Source: Hyposmocoma kahamanoa (lineage: Eukaryota; Arthropoda; Insecta; Lepidoptera; Cosmopterigidae). Taken from it: 64,000 nt of DNA. The position numbers were made by a program, and so were the translations under genes. The stretch's first letter is position 1; every line of letters starts with the position of its first letter. The stretch is taken from positions 2,742,815 to 2,806,814 of the forward strand of contig NW_020655294.1 of NCBI RefSeq assembly GCF_003589595.1. Reading direction: 5' to 3'. The notes under the pieces were generated by a model. It was given only the letters and a program-made list of their open reading frames with translations, ran no database searches and was not told the DNA's origin. Below are positions 22,815 to 34,033 of the stretch, in pieces.

Positions 22815-23005
22815 TGGTCGACTTCCATGTCGAATGGTTTGTTCATCGGTTTTCATGGTGTCGCCATCTCTGAGATCCCGGGTTCGATTCCGGGCTAGGT
22901 TAATGTATAAAACTATCTTTTCTATATTGTCGTTGTTTCCGGCTTCCATAACACAAATGCTTCAGTTACTTTGGGATCAAAGTAACGCATGTGATGTTGT
23001 ATAAT
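22815..23005 (+). mobile_element. tRNA-derived SINE, family B, copy 2
   Basis: Head 'TGGTCGACTTCCATGTCGAA' with a diverged A box. The B box GGTTCGATTCC lies at about 22880-22890. The body has 'ACTATCTTTTCTATATTGTC' and 'GTGATGTTGTATAATG', collinear with the copy at 6887-7115. Confidence 0.75.
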
Positions 23006-24647
23006 GTTTATACATATATTTATAAATCGATAACAAAGTCGCTAAATTGTCAAGAAAGGCAAGGTGGAAATATTGAACAAAGTCTACATTCCTTTACGAG
23101 TGTACTGTGACATAATGTCGCATCTATAACGACGTCACTAGACGGAGTCCTCTGTTGCTGTAGAAACCTTGATGCCTTCGCGAAAGACACAGGCGGGGTT
23201 TTGTCTCTCGTTCTATCCGTTCAGTTGCAGTACCTACATAATTAATATTTAAGCACGCGTGCATAGTTGTACTGTGACGCAAGGCTAATCCTCGTTTGCT
23301 TAATTCGCTATTTGACCGCCATTAACTTAACTCAACTTAACCCGCTTCAAAGACACCAATTCGGTACAATCGCACACAAAAGTGTTAGAAGATTAACTCT
23401 TAACTATTCATCGAAAACTTCTACGTACCGAGTGTTGCAGTAGTTGTTGCAAGTTTTTCAACAAAGCCACTTCTAGAAAATGAAAATATATTTCAAATTA
23501 AGTATAATTAAGTGGGTCCCAGTACGTCGGATGCCATACAAACTTTTTATTATGATGAGTTGGAAGCGTGGGCAAAGTTTTGCTTTTGGTTCTTGTATAA
23601 CAAACGAGCAATTGAGTTAAAGTTTACGAAAGCATAAAACAAGAATGTTAAAAATTTGGGCCATAGTTAAAAAGATACGATTAATATGAAGATTATTGTT
23701 ATTTTTCACTTAATATCGTCGTTTATTAAAAAAGGATCTTGTATTTAAATGGAATTTTGGAATTTAGATATATTACATTACCTATATGTAAAATGTCGAT
23801 TTGGATCATAAAAATATTTTAGACGTAGTAACGTCGATGCTATCAGTGACATTTCTAACACTTTCGCAGCCGCGTGCGCAGCACAGGCAACACGATCGCT
23901 TCGCCTGATCACCTCACCGCCGGGTTCTGTTTAACTCTCCTGTTTGGCCAAGTGCAGCTGCCTTCACATTGCGCCGAACTTAATAAATAGTCTTCTAAAG
24001 ATATCTCGTCGCTATTATTATGATTTACTTACGTACAAACTGCATCAACGCCGTTTTGCGAAGTAATTAGCATTAATACGTATTGATGCGGTGAAAGATG
24101 TCTATCAGGAGCGTAGCAAATAGAGCGTTGCGGTCTTTACCTATCCCGATGGAAAAAGGGTGCGAAGGGCGTATGTACTCGTATGTACAAACGCCTTAAT
24201 AGAGTCTAAACTTGTACTAAAATCAGACATTTAAAAGTTGAATTCGGTTATAAATTCAAAATTAGTTAGATTACTTACTTAGATAACGTTTTACAAAGGT
24301 CTTTTTCAAATAAGTTACATGGCTTACGTGAGCTATACAACCCCAATAAGATGGGAATTTCGACGAAGAACGAATTCGTAGTTGTTAATCGAACATGTGA
24401 ATGCAGCCGCAAGGTTAGCCACTCGTTTCGAACACTGTTTGTAGTTTAAGAAACTTGAATGTCCACCGCCGAGCACGTAGCGCATCCATACTTGATCACC
24501 CAAAAATATGCGGGCTAGCGTCTGATTTGAGTAGAACTCCATGGTTCTGTACAATCGAACAAACAGACAAACATAGATACATAAGATTACATAACATTGT
24601 TATTAATTTCTACTCACGTCTAGTCCAAAATATTAAGAACTAGTAGG
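23006..24647. other. Unassigned non-coding DNA
   Basis: About 1.6 kb. A region near 23100-23240 and one near 23870-23960 are more GC-balanced. The open frame at 24333-24554 (minus) has no recognised domain. Nothing else is supported. Confidence 0.3.
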
Positions 24648-24652
24648 TAGCA

Positions 24653-25387
24653 GTAGAGCTCCTTGTGAAGGAGTTCGTCGAGGGAAGTACTGCCGCCTTA
24701 CCTATTTGTGCCGCCAAACTGTAATGTCAGCATTACTGTGCTCCGGTTTTGAAGGGTAAGGGTGCTGGTGAAATTACAGACACAGGGACCCATCAACTTA
24801 TGTCTCAGGGTGACGGGCGCAGTGGCAATACCGCTCAGATCTTTGCAATTTAAAGCTCTGAGTAACACTGCAACTAACAAACTAGTGGAGTAATTTCACA
24901 GAAAATAATTGAATATCAATTCAATAAAAATTTAATTAGTACAGTGAATAGCGACATCTCCCGCCAGGACTGGTAGCTGTAAAGGTACTAAGTGGGTGAT
25001 AAATCTGTCATAGATTTCTCATAGATGGCGCTATGACTACAAAGTCGTTGAAAAACCAAATACAAAGACACGACGCAAGCACATAGAAAAATTCGTGAGG
25101 TCCGTGGGTTCGTTCCGTGGCTTAGTTGGTATAGCGTCTGGCACGGTATGCAAGAAGACGTCGGTTCGAATCCGACCGGATCGAAGGAATTTTTTCTGAG
25201 TGTTTTTCTTTTTTTATCTTTATATCAATAATTATATCAAACTAGTGGAGTAATTTCACAAAAAATAATTGAATATCAATTCAATAAAAATTTAATTAAC
25301 ACTGCAACTGTTATGGACAGGCGTGTATCTTACCATCAGACGCACGACTTGTTCGTCCCGTCACTTGATATTATAAAAAATCCCGAT
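24653..25387 (-). repeat. R1 repeat, minus strand, interrupted by a SINE A insertion
   Basis: The first part, 24653-24875, runs from 'GTAGCAGTAGAGCTCC' to the 'AACACTGCAACT' block. The second part, 25297-25387, resumes at 'AACACTGCAACTGTTATGG' and runs through 'GACTTGTTCGTCCCGTCACT'. Removing the 421-bp insert and one copy of the duplicated 13 bp restores a continuous R1 unit collinear with the copy at 45610-45899. Confidence 0.85.
24876..25296 (+). mobile_element. SINE A insertion (421 bp) with 13-bp target duplication and directly repeated tail
   Basis: Target duplication TAACACTGCAACT at 24863-24875 and 25297-25309. The insert begins with a partial SINE tail ('CAAACTAGTGGAGTAATTTC' to 'AAAAATTTAATTA', to about 24938). 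It continues with the body ('CATAGATGGCGCTATGAC'), the tRNA-like head 'GGCTTAGTTGGTATAGC' and B box GGTTCGAATCC (25163-25173), and ends with a second copy of the same tail (about 25232-25296). The structure is best read as a 5'-truncated tandem dimer. Flanking duplication shows insertion by target-primed reverse transcription. Confidence 0.85.
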
Positions 25388-25699
25388 AAGAAAGGAACAA
25401 AGTTATAGAGGTCATAGTCACAAGGAGCCATTTACTTTTGATTATTTGTAAATATAGAATATTTTCGTTACCTGCTTGATATAAAATAAAACTAACCTAA
25501 ATTAAAATTTAAAAATCACCGATACAAATCAGCAACACTAAAACGTTCATAAAATCACCTGCTATTCGTCGAGACCAACCCGACGACTCGGTGGGTCTAC
25601 GTTTAATAAAATTATGTCCGGTGTCCACCTTCCTGGAACATCGTCAGGTCTGTAAGCCAACTGCTTAAACACGATAGTTTTGCTGTAAGATAGAGAACT
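25388..25699. other. Unassigned non-coding DNA, possibly decayed LINE
   Basis: The stretch 25560-25680 ('CGACGACTCGGTGGGTC', 'CTTCCTGGAACATCGTCAGG') may be part of the adjacent RTE fragment, but no frame is preserved. Confidence 0.3.
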
Positions 25700-25820
25700 A
25701 AAGTGACCGACATAGCTCGCAAAATCAGCTTAAGTGGCAATGGGTCAAACATGCACGCAGGACGGCTGACGACCGGTGGAGCAGGCTTATTCTATAGTGG
25801 CGACCAAAGCCAAAGTCAAA
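25700..25820 (+). pseudogene. RTE-type LINE ORF fragment, frameshifted
   Basis: In two frames it reads 'TDIARKIS' then 'LKWQWVKHARRTADDRWSR', with a stop, then 'WRPKPKSK'. This is the same C-terminal segment seen at 19215-19320, from a different, older RTE copy. No other parts of the ORF are nearby. Confidence 0.75.
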
Positions 25821-26690
25821 GCTAGAAGAATACATTTTTAACTACTCTTTATTTCCAATACATTTGTCATGTAGGTATCAATGGGGAAAGATAGACGTTT
25901 GAAGAGAGTAAGCCAATGTAGAAGATACGTGGCAAATGCTATATTGTAACACATTATCCATCGAACGACTACTTAATTTCTAATAATGCAAGAAACCTTC
26001 GCCATTGACAACGCTGACCCACAGGTTACAATTTCCAAGAAAGAAATTTGATACTTTCAACTTTTCTTTAATGGTCACCCATGGTATTATTGAAATTCCT
26101 AGGCCGTTTATATTTAACTATAATCGAAATAAACGAAGCGGCGGAACCCAAACAAATTGTGGTATCTTGAAATAAAATTTCAACTACAAGTACATCGTCT
26201 CTTTATAACGCAAATATTATTTCGGTATTTCGTATCTAAACTTTGGTTTACAATAGACTATCACTCGTAAGGTTTTTGGAATAAAGCTCATTATAGCGTA
26301 AACTTGATGGATATTTGATTAAAATAACACGTGAATGGTTAAGGTTTCATATTTGAGTCTCTAATGGACGCCACTTCGCTTTTGATTTACTTAGAATACT
26401 TGTTTGGGCGCGCGAGTTTTTCCAATTGCGTTTGAAAAGTGGTTATTTTTATAACAGGTTTTTTACTCCACTGGTCTTGGAATCTGTTAGACGTCAAACC
26501 ATTATATTGTTAGGTTAAAAAGTGTTGCATAGTTATGTTATATTTCTGTGTTCCGATCGACTAAGCAACCCTCCAATATGCTTATCAATTGCTGAAAGTA
26601 CGTGCTTCCTCATTCCGTGCTATGGGGAATAGGTACCAGAGAGGGCTATGTATTTTATGGTCCTCTTTAGCCGAGCCATAGATTGATTTG
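25821..26690. other. Unassigned non-coding DNA
   Basis: AT-rich. No exon or repeat was recognised. Confidence 0.3.
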
Positions 26691-26885
26691 AAATGTTTGT
26701 TTCTTCAAACAGAACAACGTCGTTTACAGGGCCCATGGTCACGGCTAGCTGGTCATGGGTCCTGTAAACGTCCCGAAACGTTAGTTTGTTTGAGAAACAA
26801 ATATTTGAGATTTAGATCTGAAAAAATAGTTTCATTTCCTAACAATTGCGAAAATCTAAGAACTCAATGTTTCTTTGTTTACCCT
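26691..26885 (+). mobile_element. Family D element with palindromic 5' part
   Basis: Begins with an inverted repeat: CGTTTACAGGGCCCATG at 26721-26737 against CATGGGTCCTGTAAACG at 26754-26770 (16 of 17 pairs, 16-nt loop). It then continues into the family D tail 'AGTTTCATTTCCTAACAATT' and 'GCGAAAATCTAAGAACTC'. A related, unpaired version is at 56038-56150 ('CCATGGGACCTGTAAAGGG'). The open frame at 26688-26888 is a by-product. Confidence 0.6.
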
Positions 26886-27024
26886 TAATTAAATAAAAGC
26901 AAACACTCAAAAAAATTTTATTGAAATGACGTCTACGCCCAATTACCAGGACACCAATACCGTATTTTATGGTCAGGGCATGGTTAATAGTTTGTATTTA
27001 CTTTTGTATTGTATATTTGTATTG

Positions 27025-27107
27025 GGGCGTAAGAAAGGAGCGGCCCCGTTCGACGTACCAGTCCTTTCTTGTAGTACGCCATAGATACGATAAGAAGAAG
27101 AAGATTA
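27025..27107 (+). repeat. Family E repeat, copy 4 (3' part)
   Basis: Contains 'GAAAGGAGCGGCCCCGTTCG', 'ACGTACCAGTCC' and the terminal 'GATACGATAAGAAGAAGAAG', the clearest example of the AAG-repeating end of this family. Confidence 0.6.
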
Positions 27108-28589
27108 TATAGCATGTGATTTTATTTTTTTTAAAACCAAGGGACGGGACGAGCAGCCGAGCGCCTCCACCGCACGTAAAAGTAAGCGACATTCAACGTT
27201 CATAGCAGTGGAATCAACCTATCGTTAGTTCTGTAATTTATCTCTAATTTATTAATTATTATTATAATAATAACTTTTTATTTAAAATAACTTTGGTCCC
27301 CTTGTCAGTATTATAAAAAACTGACCAATTTGTTTTCGAATTTAAAGTTTAGAAGTTTCTTATTTTAAACATACCTAATCCTATAAAATTGTATACAGTA
27401 TACATATACATTTGACTCAATTGAAAAGAAGTTAGGAACTGTGCCTCTACCACGAGATCACAGTGACAGTTGTTGCTAGAGACCGCGAAAATTATTTACT
27501 TCACAATTTTGTATGGTAAATTTTACAGCGCCTCTAGCGGTCACAAGAAGAAACAACATTTTGTATACAAACATTGGCGCGATCGTTAGCGATAACTGTC
27601 ACTGCAATCTCATGGCAAAGGCACTGCCCATCAGTATGGTTAAAACTTCTTTCATAAAATAATTACTAGGTAATTGTGTAGCAACAAAGATTTGTTAAAT
27701 GATAATCTTTCAAAATCGTTATAAATTTACATTTTTCGGTTCCATCTCTAATAACCTCAAATGAGCAGTTGAATAATAGGTACTTATTAAATATCGGATA
27801 CGTTTCAGTAAGGTTGCATGATAGAACTTCTATCTCGAAAGTCTACTCGTGTGTCCTAAAATACTTACACTCAACTCATGTTTACTAGTATATTTACGTT
27901 GTCAATTGATACTAAAAATTAACAACACCGTTTATATATACACGAATTTGATTCAGGAAGATCATAAAATTTTTCTAACGCCATCTAGTGTTAACAAAAC
28001 TATCTAAACCTATTTGCCCTATACAATGAATCTGAATGTTAACTAAAAGGTTTGTTTTTTTATAAAAATAAACAATAATTTAAATAAAGATTATATTTAC
28101 ACAACAAACTAAATAAATTACGCGTGAACAAAGTAATAAGTGATTCTTAACTAAGTTAATATGTTAATTGATACATTTAAAATTCTTATTAATAAAATTG
28201 CATACATGCTTTTGGCCTATTGTAAATTATTTTCTTGGCTTACCACTCCAGTATACCAATAAAATGCTCAAGCATGATATCTAATACTCAGCACTTCCAC
28301 AATATTGTTGGCCAGCTAAAAAGTAAATAAGTAAGTAAATTTTTTATTTCCTCCACAAATTTAAAACTGCTACGCGTTCTATGCGACAGAGTTGCGGTTG
28401 TTTTCCTCAACATGGGGAAAAGTCATCTGTCTGCGCATCTACAAACATGCCCGATGTACTGAAATACTGTAGCATTATGATTTTAAATTAATAAAAGAAC
28501 CTACGTCATTATTGTAGCAGTGTCCAAAGCGAGCTACGACAATTTAATAAATAATCCAATTCCAATTAGTTGTCCATAAGAATATTTAA
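27108..28589. other. Unassigned non-coding DNA
   Basis: About 1.5 kb of AT-rich sequence. No exon or classified repeat. Confidence 0.3.
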
Positions 28590-28757
28590 TTTGAAATTGG
28601 CCATGAGCTTTTCGGTAAAGAAAAACATCGTCATGAAACCCGCACGTCGAAGAAGGTTCACAACCCTCGGAAAACTTCCCCGTCCGTATAGCCTAAACCC
28701 TCGCCTGAGAGGAGACCCGTGCCCGCAGTGGCACGAATAAATGGGTTGATGATGAAG
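28590..28757 (+). mobile_element. RTE-type LINE 3' tail, plus strand
   Basis: Blocks 'TTTTCGGTAAAGAAAAACAT', 'CGTCATGAAACCCGCACG', 'CCTCGCCTGAGAGGAGACC', 'CGTGCCCGCAGTGGCACG' and the end 'AATGGGTTGATGATGAAG'. Same family as 8225-8425; better preserved in the CTCGCCTGAGAGGAG segment. Confidence 0.8.
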
Positions 28758-29584
28758 AATGTTTAATATCTATTATCGCAGACCTTTCTCTATAGATGTC
28801 GTTCATGAAGTGTGGACTTTCTTCTCGACAAAAGACGACGAGAGCAGTCCTGATTAAACCTCTGACGAAAGAAGATGACTCCCTCCGGACATCCTACAAT
28901 TGTACACATGTAGACATGTCTGGTTAAAATTTTTGTAACAATGTTCATATTTGGCTCACAGTTTAAAATATGGACATTCCATTAACGGTATTTTATAACT
29001 AGATAAATATTTAATCCCACTCGAGTAATATCAGTTAAAATAGTCCATTCTAACCATTGTAGTAAAAATGAAGGCAAAAAAGTTTCATTCATTGAAAATA
29101 ATCTTTTTAAAACTACCACAATTGCCCTAAGGGTAACTTAATATTTCCAGCAGGGTAAGTCGATATTATATCCGATTTTTTTTTGAAAGCGGTTTTTTTA
29201 TTCTTTGTACGTTTGAAGAGCTTATAATAATATTTTGCAAATAAAAGGCAGCAGACCGTGAATATTTAATTCGTAGATTAAAATCTGCAAATGGACTCGT
29301 AATACAGGTCCCTACAGTTATTTAAAAAAATGTCCAACGTTAAACAATAACGTAAAAGCACAAAATAAGTGCAGCGAAATTCAGATGTCTGTTTTATGTA
29401 AATTCTATTTAGATAATTTAATAGTTTTTGATAATTTGTTGTAGAAGTTTAGAAATGCTTGGTATTTATTTAAACAGAAAACTAGTAATAAAATTGGGTA
29501 CCTAATTCAGTGTACTCATTTTTATTTATTTTGCAACACGCCACATATCACTATTTCAAAATAATCCGTAGGCAAGTCGTGCAT
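28758..29584. other. Unassigned non-coding DNA
   Basis: No feature was recognised. Confidence 0.3.
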
Positions 29585-29910
29585 AATTTGATGACCTTGG
29601 TGGCCGAGCTGTTAACACTGTAAGCTCTAGGTTGAAGAAGGTAATAATAATAATAATAACGCACACACTCAACATAGCCCCGTACTAGAGAAACCCACCA
29701 CAAATTACACCCAAACTCACGAGAGAAATAAACGTAGGCCATACAAATATTTCTCCCGGCCCGGGAATTGAACCTGGGACCTCTGCGTGGCATGATAACC
29801 GTTCGGCCACTGAGGCAGTTAAAAAAGGTCTCGGATTCGATTACCGGTAATGAGTAATGAAATAGTTTCATTTCCAATGTGTAACAATCGTGAAAACCAA
29901 AGAATTCAAT
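29585..29910 (+). mobile_element. Family D tRNA-derived SINE, split by a family C SINE
   Basis: The left part 29590-29640 is 'CCTTGGTGGCCGAGCTGTTA' and 'CACTGTAAGCTCTAGGTTGA'. After the insertion it resumes at about 29825 with 'AGGTCTCGGATTCGATTACC' (B box GATTCGATTAC) and the tail 'GAAATAGTTTCATTTCCAAT'. This links the family D tail (9505, 26800, 30005, 35815) to a tRNA-like head and so identifies family D as a SINE. Confidence 0.7.
29641..29822 (-). mobile_element. tRNA-derived SINE, family C, inserted in family D SINE
   Basis: On the minus strand: the head 'CTGCCTCAGTGGCCGAACGG', the B-box segment 'GGTTCAATTCCCGG', 'GAGAAATATTTGTATGGCCT', 'GAGTTTGGGTGTAATTTGTG', and an (ATT)n tail at the plus-strand left edge. 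AAGGT occurs on both sides of the insertion (about 29637-29641 and 29826-29830) and may be a short target duplication. The open frame 29551-29877 is a by-product. Confidence 0.75.
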
Positions 29911-29929
29911 GTAAAAACAAATAAATAAT

Positions 29930-30100
29930 AAATGGAAATAACTTCTTTTTAACAGGAAATGATACTATTTTTCCGGATTTAAATCGCGTATTTTTGTTAA
30001 TAAAAAACAAATATATTCGATTTAAATCCGGAAAAATAGTTTAATGTCCTAATTGTAACAATCGCGAAAACCTAAGAACTCGATAACTTCTTTTTAACTT
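29930..30100. repeat. Family D tails in inverted arrangement
   Basis: 'AGGAAATGATACTATTTTTC' and 'CCGGATTTAAATCGCGTATT' (about 29956-29994) face 'CGATTTAAATCCGGAAAAAT' and 'AGTTTAATGTCCTAATTGTA' (about 30018-30060). Two tails abut head to head with an A-rich spacer, forming an imperfect palindrome of roughly 40 bp per arm. Confidence 0.65.
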
Positions 30101-30484
30101 AAACAAAAATATCCGTAGTAGGTTAAAGCAAACAAATTCTTGGTAAAACTTGAAGTTAAAAAAAAACCTTAAATCTATAATAATATTGTCGCAATGGTAT
30201 CCGTACTACTTTAAAAAAATAATAAAAAACGGTACCCACATTTCATTATGGCAGAACAGAACAGCTACGCTTCAAGTGTCTTTTTAAATGTTCTATAGTT
30301 ATACATAATTCACAAAAGTAACCAGTTTTTACTTCCAAAACTCAGTCCACCGTGAAAATGGATCAATTCGACACCACAACATTATCCGCCCGCGCGTGAA
30401 ATCGCAAATTGTGCACACTGCCTTATTCGCATTTGATGAATTTCTTGCAGCAAATAAAAACAGTAAGTGTCATAATCTTACGCA
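30101..30484. other. Unassigned non-coding DNA
   Basis: No feature was recognised. Confidence 0.3.
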
Positions 30485-30705
30485 GATTTATAACTGACTT
30501 CAAAAAAAAGAGGAGGTTCTCAATTGGTTTTTTTTGGTTGTGTGTGCGTTACGCGATTAGTTCTTTTTTATTTATTTGCGAACCCATTTTGGTAATTCTT
30601 TTTTGTTGGAAACAGAGTACCTCAGTGTTGGTTCCATTTAAATTTGAAGAAAATATTCCACCTCTAAGACAAACTAGGGGATGAATCCGGTTTTGCGCAT
30701 TTTCT
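30485..30705 (+). repeat. Family G repeat, copy 2
   Basis: 'ACTGACTTCAAAAAAAAGAG', 'GAGGTTCTCAATTGG', 'GTTACGCGATTAG', 'GTTGGAAACAGAGTACCTCA', 'GAAAATATTCCACCTCTAAG'. The start 'TGACTTCAAAA..AGGAGGTTCTCAATT' is the better-preserved 5' part of the family. The open frame 30409-30684 lies over it and is not a gene. Confidence 0.7.
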
Positions 30706-32684
30706 GGTAACCCATTTTTAATTTTGAAGTTTCAGTTTGTATTTTTTTTTAAATATTGATTTTTCGTTGCATTTTAAGTGTTGTCCATTTTTAATATTGT
30801 TTTTGAATGATTTAACAAAAAGAAAGAGCTAAATAGAAAGAGAAAAATAAAGCTAAAGAGTCATCAAAGCTTCACTAAAGAGGTATTCCTCTGGACGGGG
30901 AAACCAACCAAGTCCGAATAAGTCTCTGGAAGCAGATATACCCCACGGCATCACTCATTGAGAAGGTCATAATATTCGTCTACTTTATATAATGCAATTT
31001 CAATTAATATTTTTTTTATCTTTCTTTCAAATTATAACTCGGGCAATGTGGATATAATCGGTAGTAGTTTATTCTATAATTTTGTCTTTAGACGGTAACT
31101 TTGATTAGCAATTCTTTCCAATCTCGTTTTTGGTACTATTAGTATTGTAAGTGTGTTATCTGTGGTTCTTTTTAAGTTATTCTTCTTTTTGTGGACATCA
31201 TTCAAGGAATCAAAAATAAACAATGATGTTAGTGTCAATTTTACAAAAAAAAGTTTTACTGATAGGACAACTTATTATTCTGATCAATCTTTTCTGCAGC
31301 ACTAAGAAGAAGATTAACAAATTATGACTGCAAACTAACCTAGACCACGCAGAAATCTAGAACTGAATTAACTGAGTTAATTTGAAAAGACAGTGTTTTT
31401 ATTGTTTTTATTAGTCTAGCTAAATATAACAAAAGGCTATTACGTATAAGTAACTCTATTACCTTACCATTCTACTGTGTACACTATTATGGTAACATAC
31501 CCCATCCAATTTCTATTCAAATCAATTAAGTAAATATAAATTGCCAGTCATATGTCAAGCCTTTTCCATCTAAATTGTATTAAAAAAAATAATAACAAAC
31601 AAAACTACGAATGCCTCTATCTCCCACGCAAATAAAAAAGATTTAACAAGTTAAAATGTTGAACACGTCTACAAATCTAAACTCTATTATGTCGACTTTA
31701 GAGTCGCATAGATGTGCGAAGATAATTTGGTGAATTCTGAATAAAAATATTTAATTTCTCTACAAAGGTTATAATAAAAAAGTTTTTATTCGGTCGATTC
31801 TGCAATCATACTTTAACAATACGTAATCGATACGCCTTCAGCGGTTTCGAATAACCAAACAACCAGTTTAATTTGGTCTCTCCTCCGAGTCGAAAGTTTA
31901 ACAATTTATATAAAACTTTATAACTCCAGATATAATGGTTTCTGTCGAAAAGTTTACCTGCTATTATGTTGAAATTTTCATTGAAAGTTTTTCAATGTCT
32001 TTTTTTATACAAATGAACTTACATGCCTTAAACGGTCACAGCTGAGCACGAGAGTATTGGATGACAGTATCTTTGTTTATTACAAAACACAAAGCAACCC
32101 GTTCTATTTCGTTTTCAATCGATAGTATTTATTAAAAATCATTTCAATGGTAAAGATTTATCGATAAATGTACGGAAGGAAATTGGATAGAAAGTGCAAA
32201 AGAGAAATCAATTCAGCCTTAGAGATTTCTCGGCTTTGTGCGGAACTTCTGGATCTAGTTATTTGTTTAGGAAATATTTCGGCTACAGTTAAGCTCAGAT
32301 GTTAACATCCTGGCTCCTGCTGACTTCGAAAGGAAAGAAGAAGAGGTAGAAGGAGAAAATAGAAGCAAGTAGAAAGAAACAAAATCTGGATTTTTTTTGG
32401 GGATTAATACATGCCAAACATCAAACAAATAGGTAGATTGTATCGCTATATAAATAACATAAGGTTTTATAAGCATTGTCACAGTTTGTTTAACTCGGGC
32501 TATGGTCCACTGTACTTGGATTGCAAAAATTGAACTTTTTAGGCTTTGCTTCATCAACTATAGGTGTATTGGAGCGGTGATAGTTCAGTGGGAGAAAGGT
32601 TGTTTCTTAAAAGAAAAATGAGACAGCATGTATCTACTTATTATCTGAATTTGTAAGTTATGTTTTTATTAATGTTTAGTTGCA
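30706..32684. other. Long unassigned non-coding stretch
   Basis: About 2 kb, AT-rich. The open frame at 32267-32557 (minus) has no recognised domain. No classified repeat. Confidence 0.3.
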
Positions 32685-32815
32685 ATATTTGTAACGGTGG
32701 CGTAGAACACCATGACGAAACCTCATGACGAAGAAGGTGTACCTAAAGCTTTAAAAACCCGCTCATTAGAGAGACCGTGCCCGGGACTGGGACATACAAT
32801 GGGTTCATGACAATG
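32685..32815 (+). mobile_element. RTE-type LINE 3' tail, decayed
   Basis: Retains 'CATGACGAAACCTCATGACG', 'AAAACCCGCTCATTAGAGAG' and 'CCGTGCCCGGGACTGGGACA'. Shorter and more diverged than 28590-28757. Confidence 0.6.
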
Positions 32816-33694
32816 ATCAAAATGTGGTAAAAATGTGAAAACGTTAAAATACGAATTTAATTGGTCTATTAATAACATAATAACTATGTTCAACTACAAA
32901 CCCGTGCAATTTCATCAAAATTGGTCCTAAACAATGGCCACGCCCAAAACAATGCGAATTACCAAAACAACTGAACGTCAATTTTTAACACAACTACCTT
33001 TATTTGAAACCAACTTACTATTACCACTCCGAAAATTCACTCTTAAACCTTATCACCTTCTCTTGTATTCTAGTTTGAGAAATAAATTGGTTTTATTAAC
33101 GGTAAAAGAGGTTGACTGGAATTGATTTCAGAGTATTATTCAATAACAATTATCAAGGGGTCCTATTGTCAAACCTAAAAATAAAATAAAAGAAATAATA
33201 AAACAATTACTCGATGGGTTTTCAAATAACGCACTTAAGTTAAGCGAAGGGAGTCAATGGGTATCGTGTGGCGACTTATTGTTAACTTATAATAAGTTTT
33301 AAGTATTGTTAACTTAATGGGCGGTTAAGTTATATAAGTGAAAGTCTAATGTAGTATTATGTCGATTGTTTGAAGCGGTGTAACCGCAAAAGTGCACTGT
33401 GAACAATTGTCGGCAATTAAGGGATACGCCCCGGGTAGCATAATCTCTAATTCAGTGATTGACGTAGAAAGCAACTGCTGTACATGAATGCGTTTCTCTG
33501 TGTACTGCAGGTTTTCCATCGTTTAGTAAACATTATACAAAGTTTTACTTACTGACTTCGGTAGCTCACTACGCTACCCAAAATTATTGTGGCTTCAGTC
33601 TGATCAGTACGCGTCCACTCGGTCGTCACAAGTACCTACGCTTTTTTGCAACACGATCTTCGCCCCTTCTTTCCACGTGTCCGAGCCAGCAAAG
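32816..33694. other. Unassigned non-coding DNA
   Basis: AT-rich, with a GTTAACTTAA-type word repeated near 33235-33330. No exon was recognised. Confidence 0.3.
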
Positions 33695-34010
33695 TTCTTT
33701 TTTATATGTATAATATCAAGTGACGGGACGAACAAGTCATGCGCCTGATCGTAAGCTACACGCCTGTCCATAACAGTTTCAGTACCACTCAGTGCTCTGA
33801 ATCGCAAAGATATGCGAGGCACTGTTACCGCGCCTGTCACCCAGAGACACACGCAAGTTGAAAAGTCCCGTGTACCTGCATGTAATTTCATCAGCGTCCT
33901 TGCCCTTCAAAACCAGAACACAGGGATGTTCAATTTACTGCTTGGCGGCAGAAATATGTAAAGTGGCAGTACTTCCCTGGACGAACTGTTTAATAAGGAA
34001 ACTGCAACTA
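33695..34010 (+). repeat. R1 repeat, plus strand, left arm of an inverted pair
   Basis: Runs from 'ATATCAAGTGACGGGACGAA' to 'CCCTGGACGAACTGTTTAAT', ending near 34010 with 'GGAAACTGCAACT'. It is followed about 25 nt later by an R1 copy in the opposite orientation. Open frames 33604-33891 and 33858-34202 are by-products. Confidence 0.85.
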
Positions 34011-34033
34011 AAGTCTCGCTTCCTTAGTCTTTT

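Noticed and set aside
25108..25185. Possible tRNA gene with GGTTCGAATCC B box
   Set aside because: It lies inside a 421-bp insertion with target duplication, and the family recurs; treated as SINE A.
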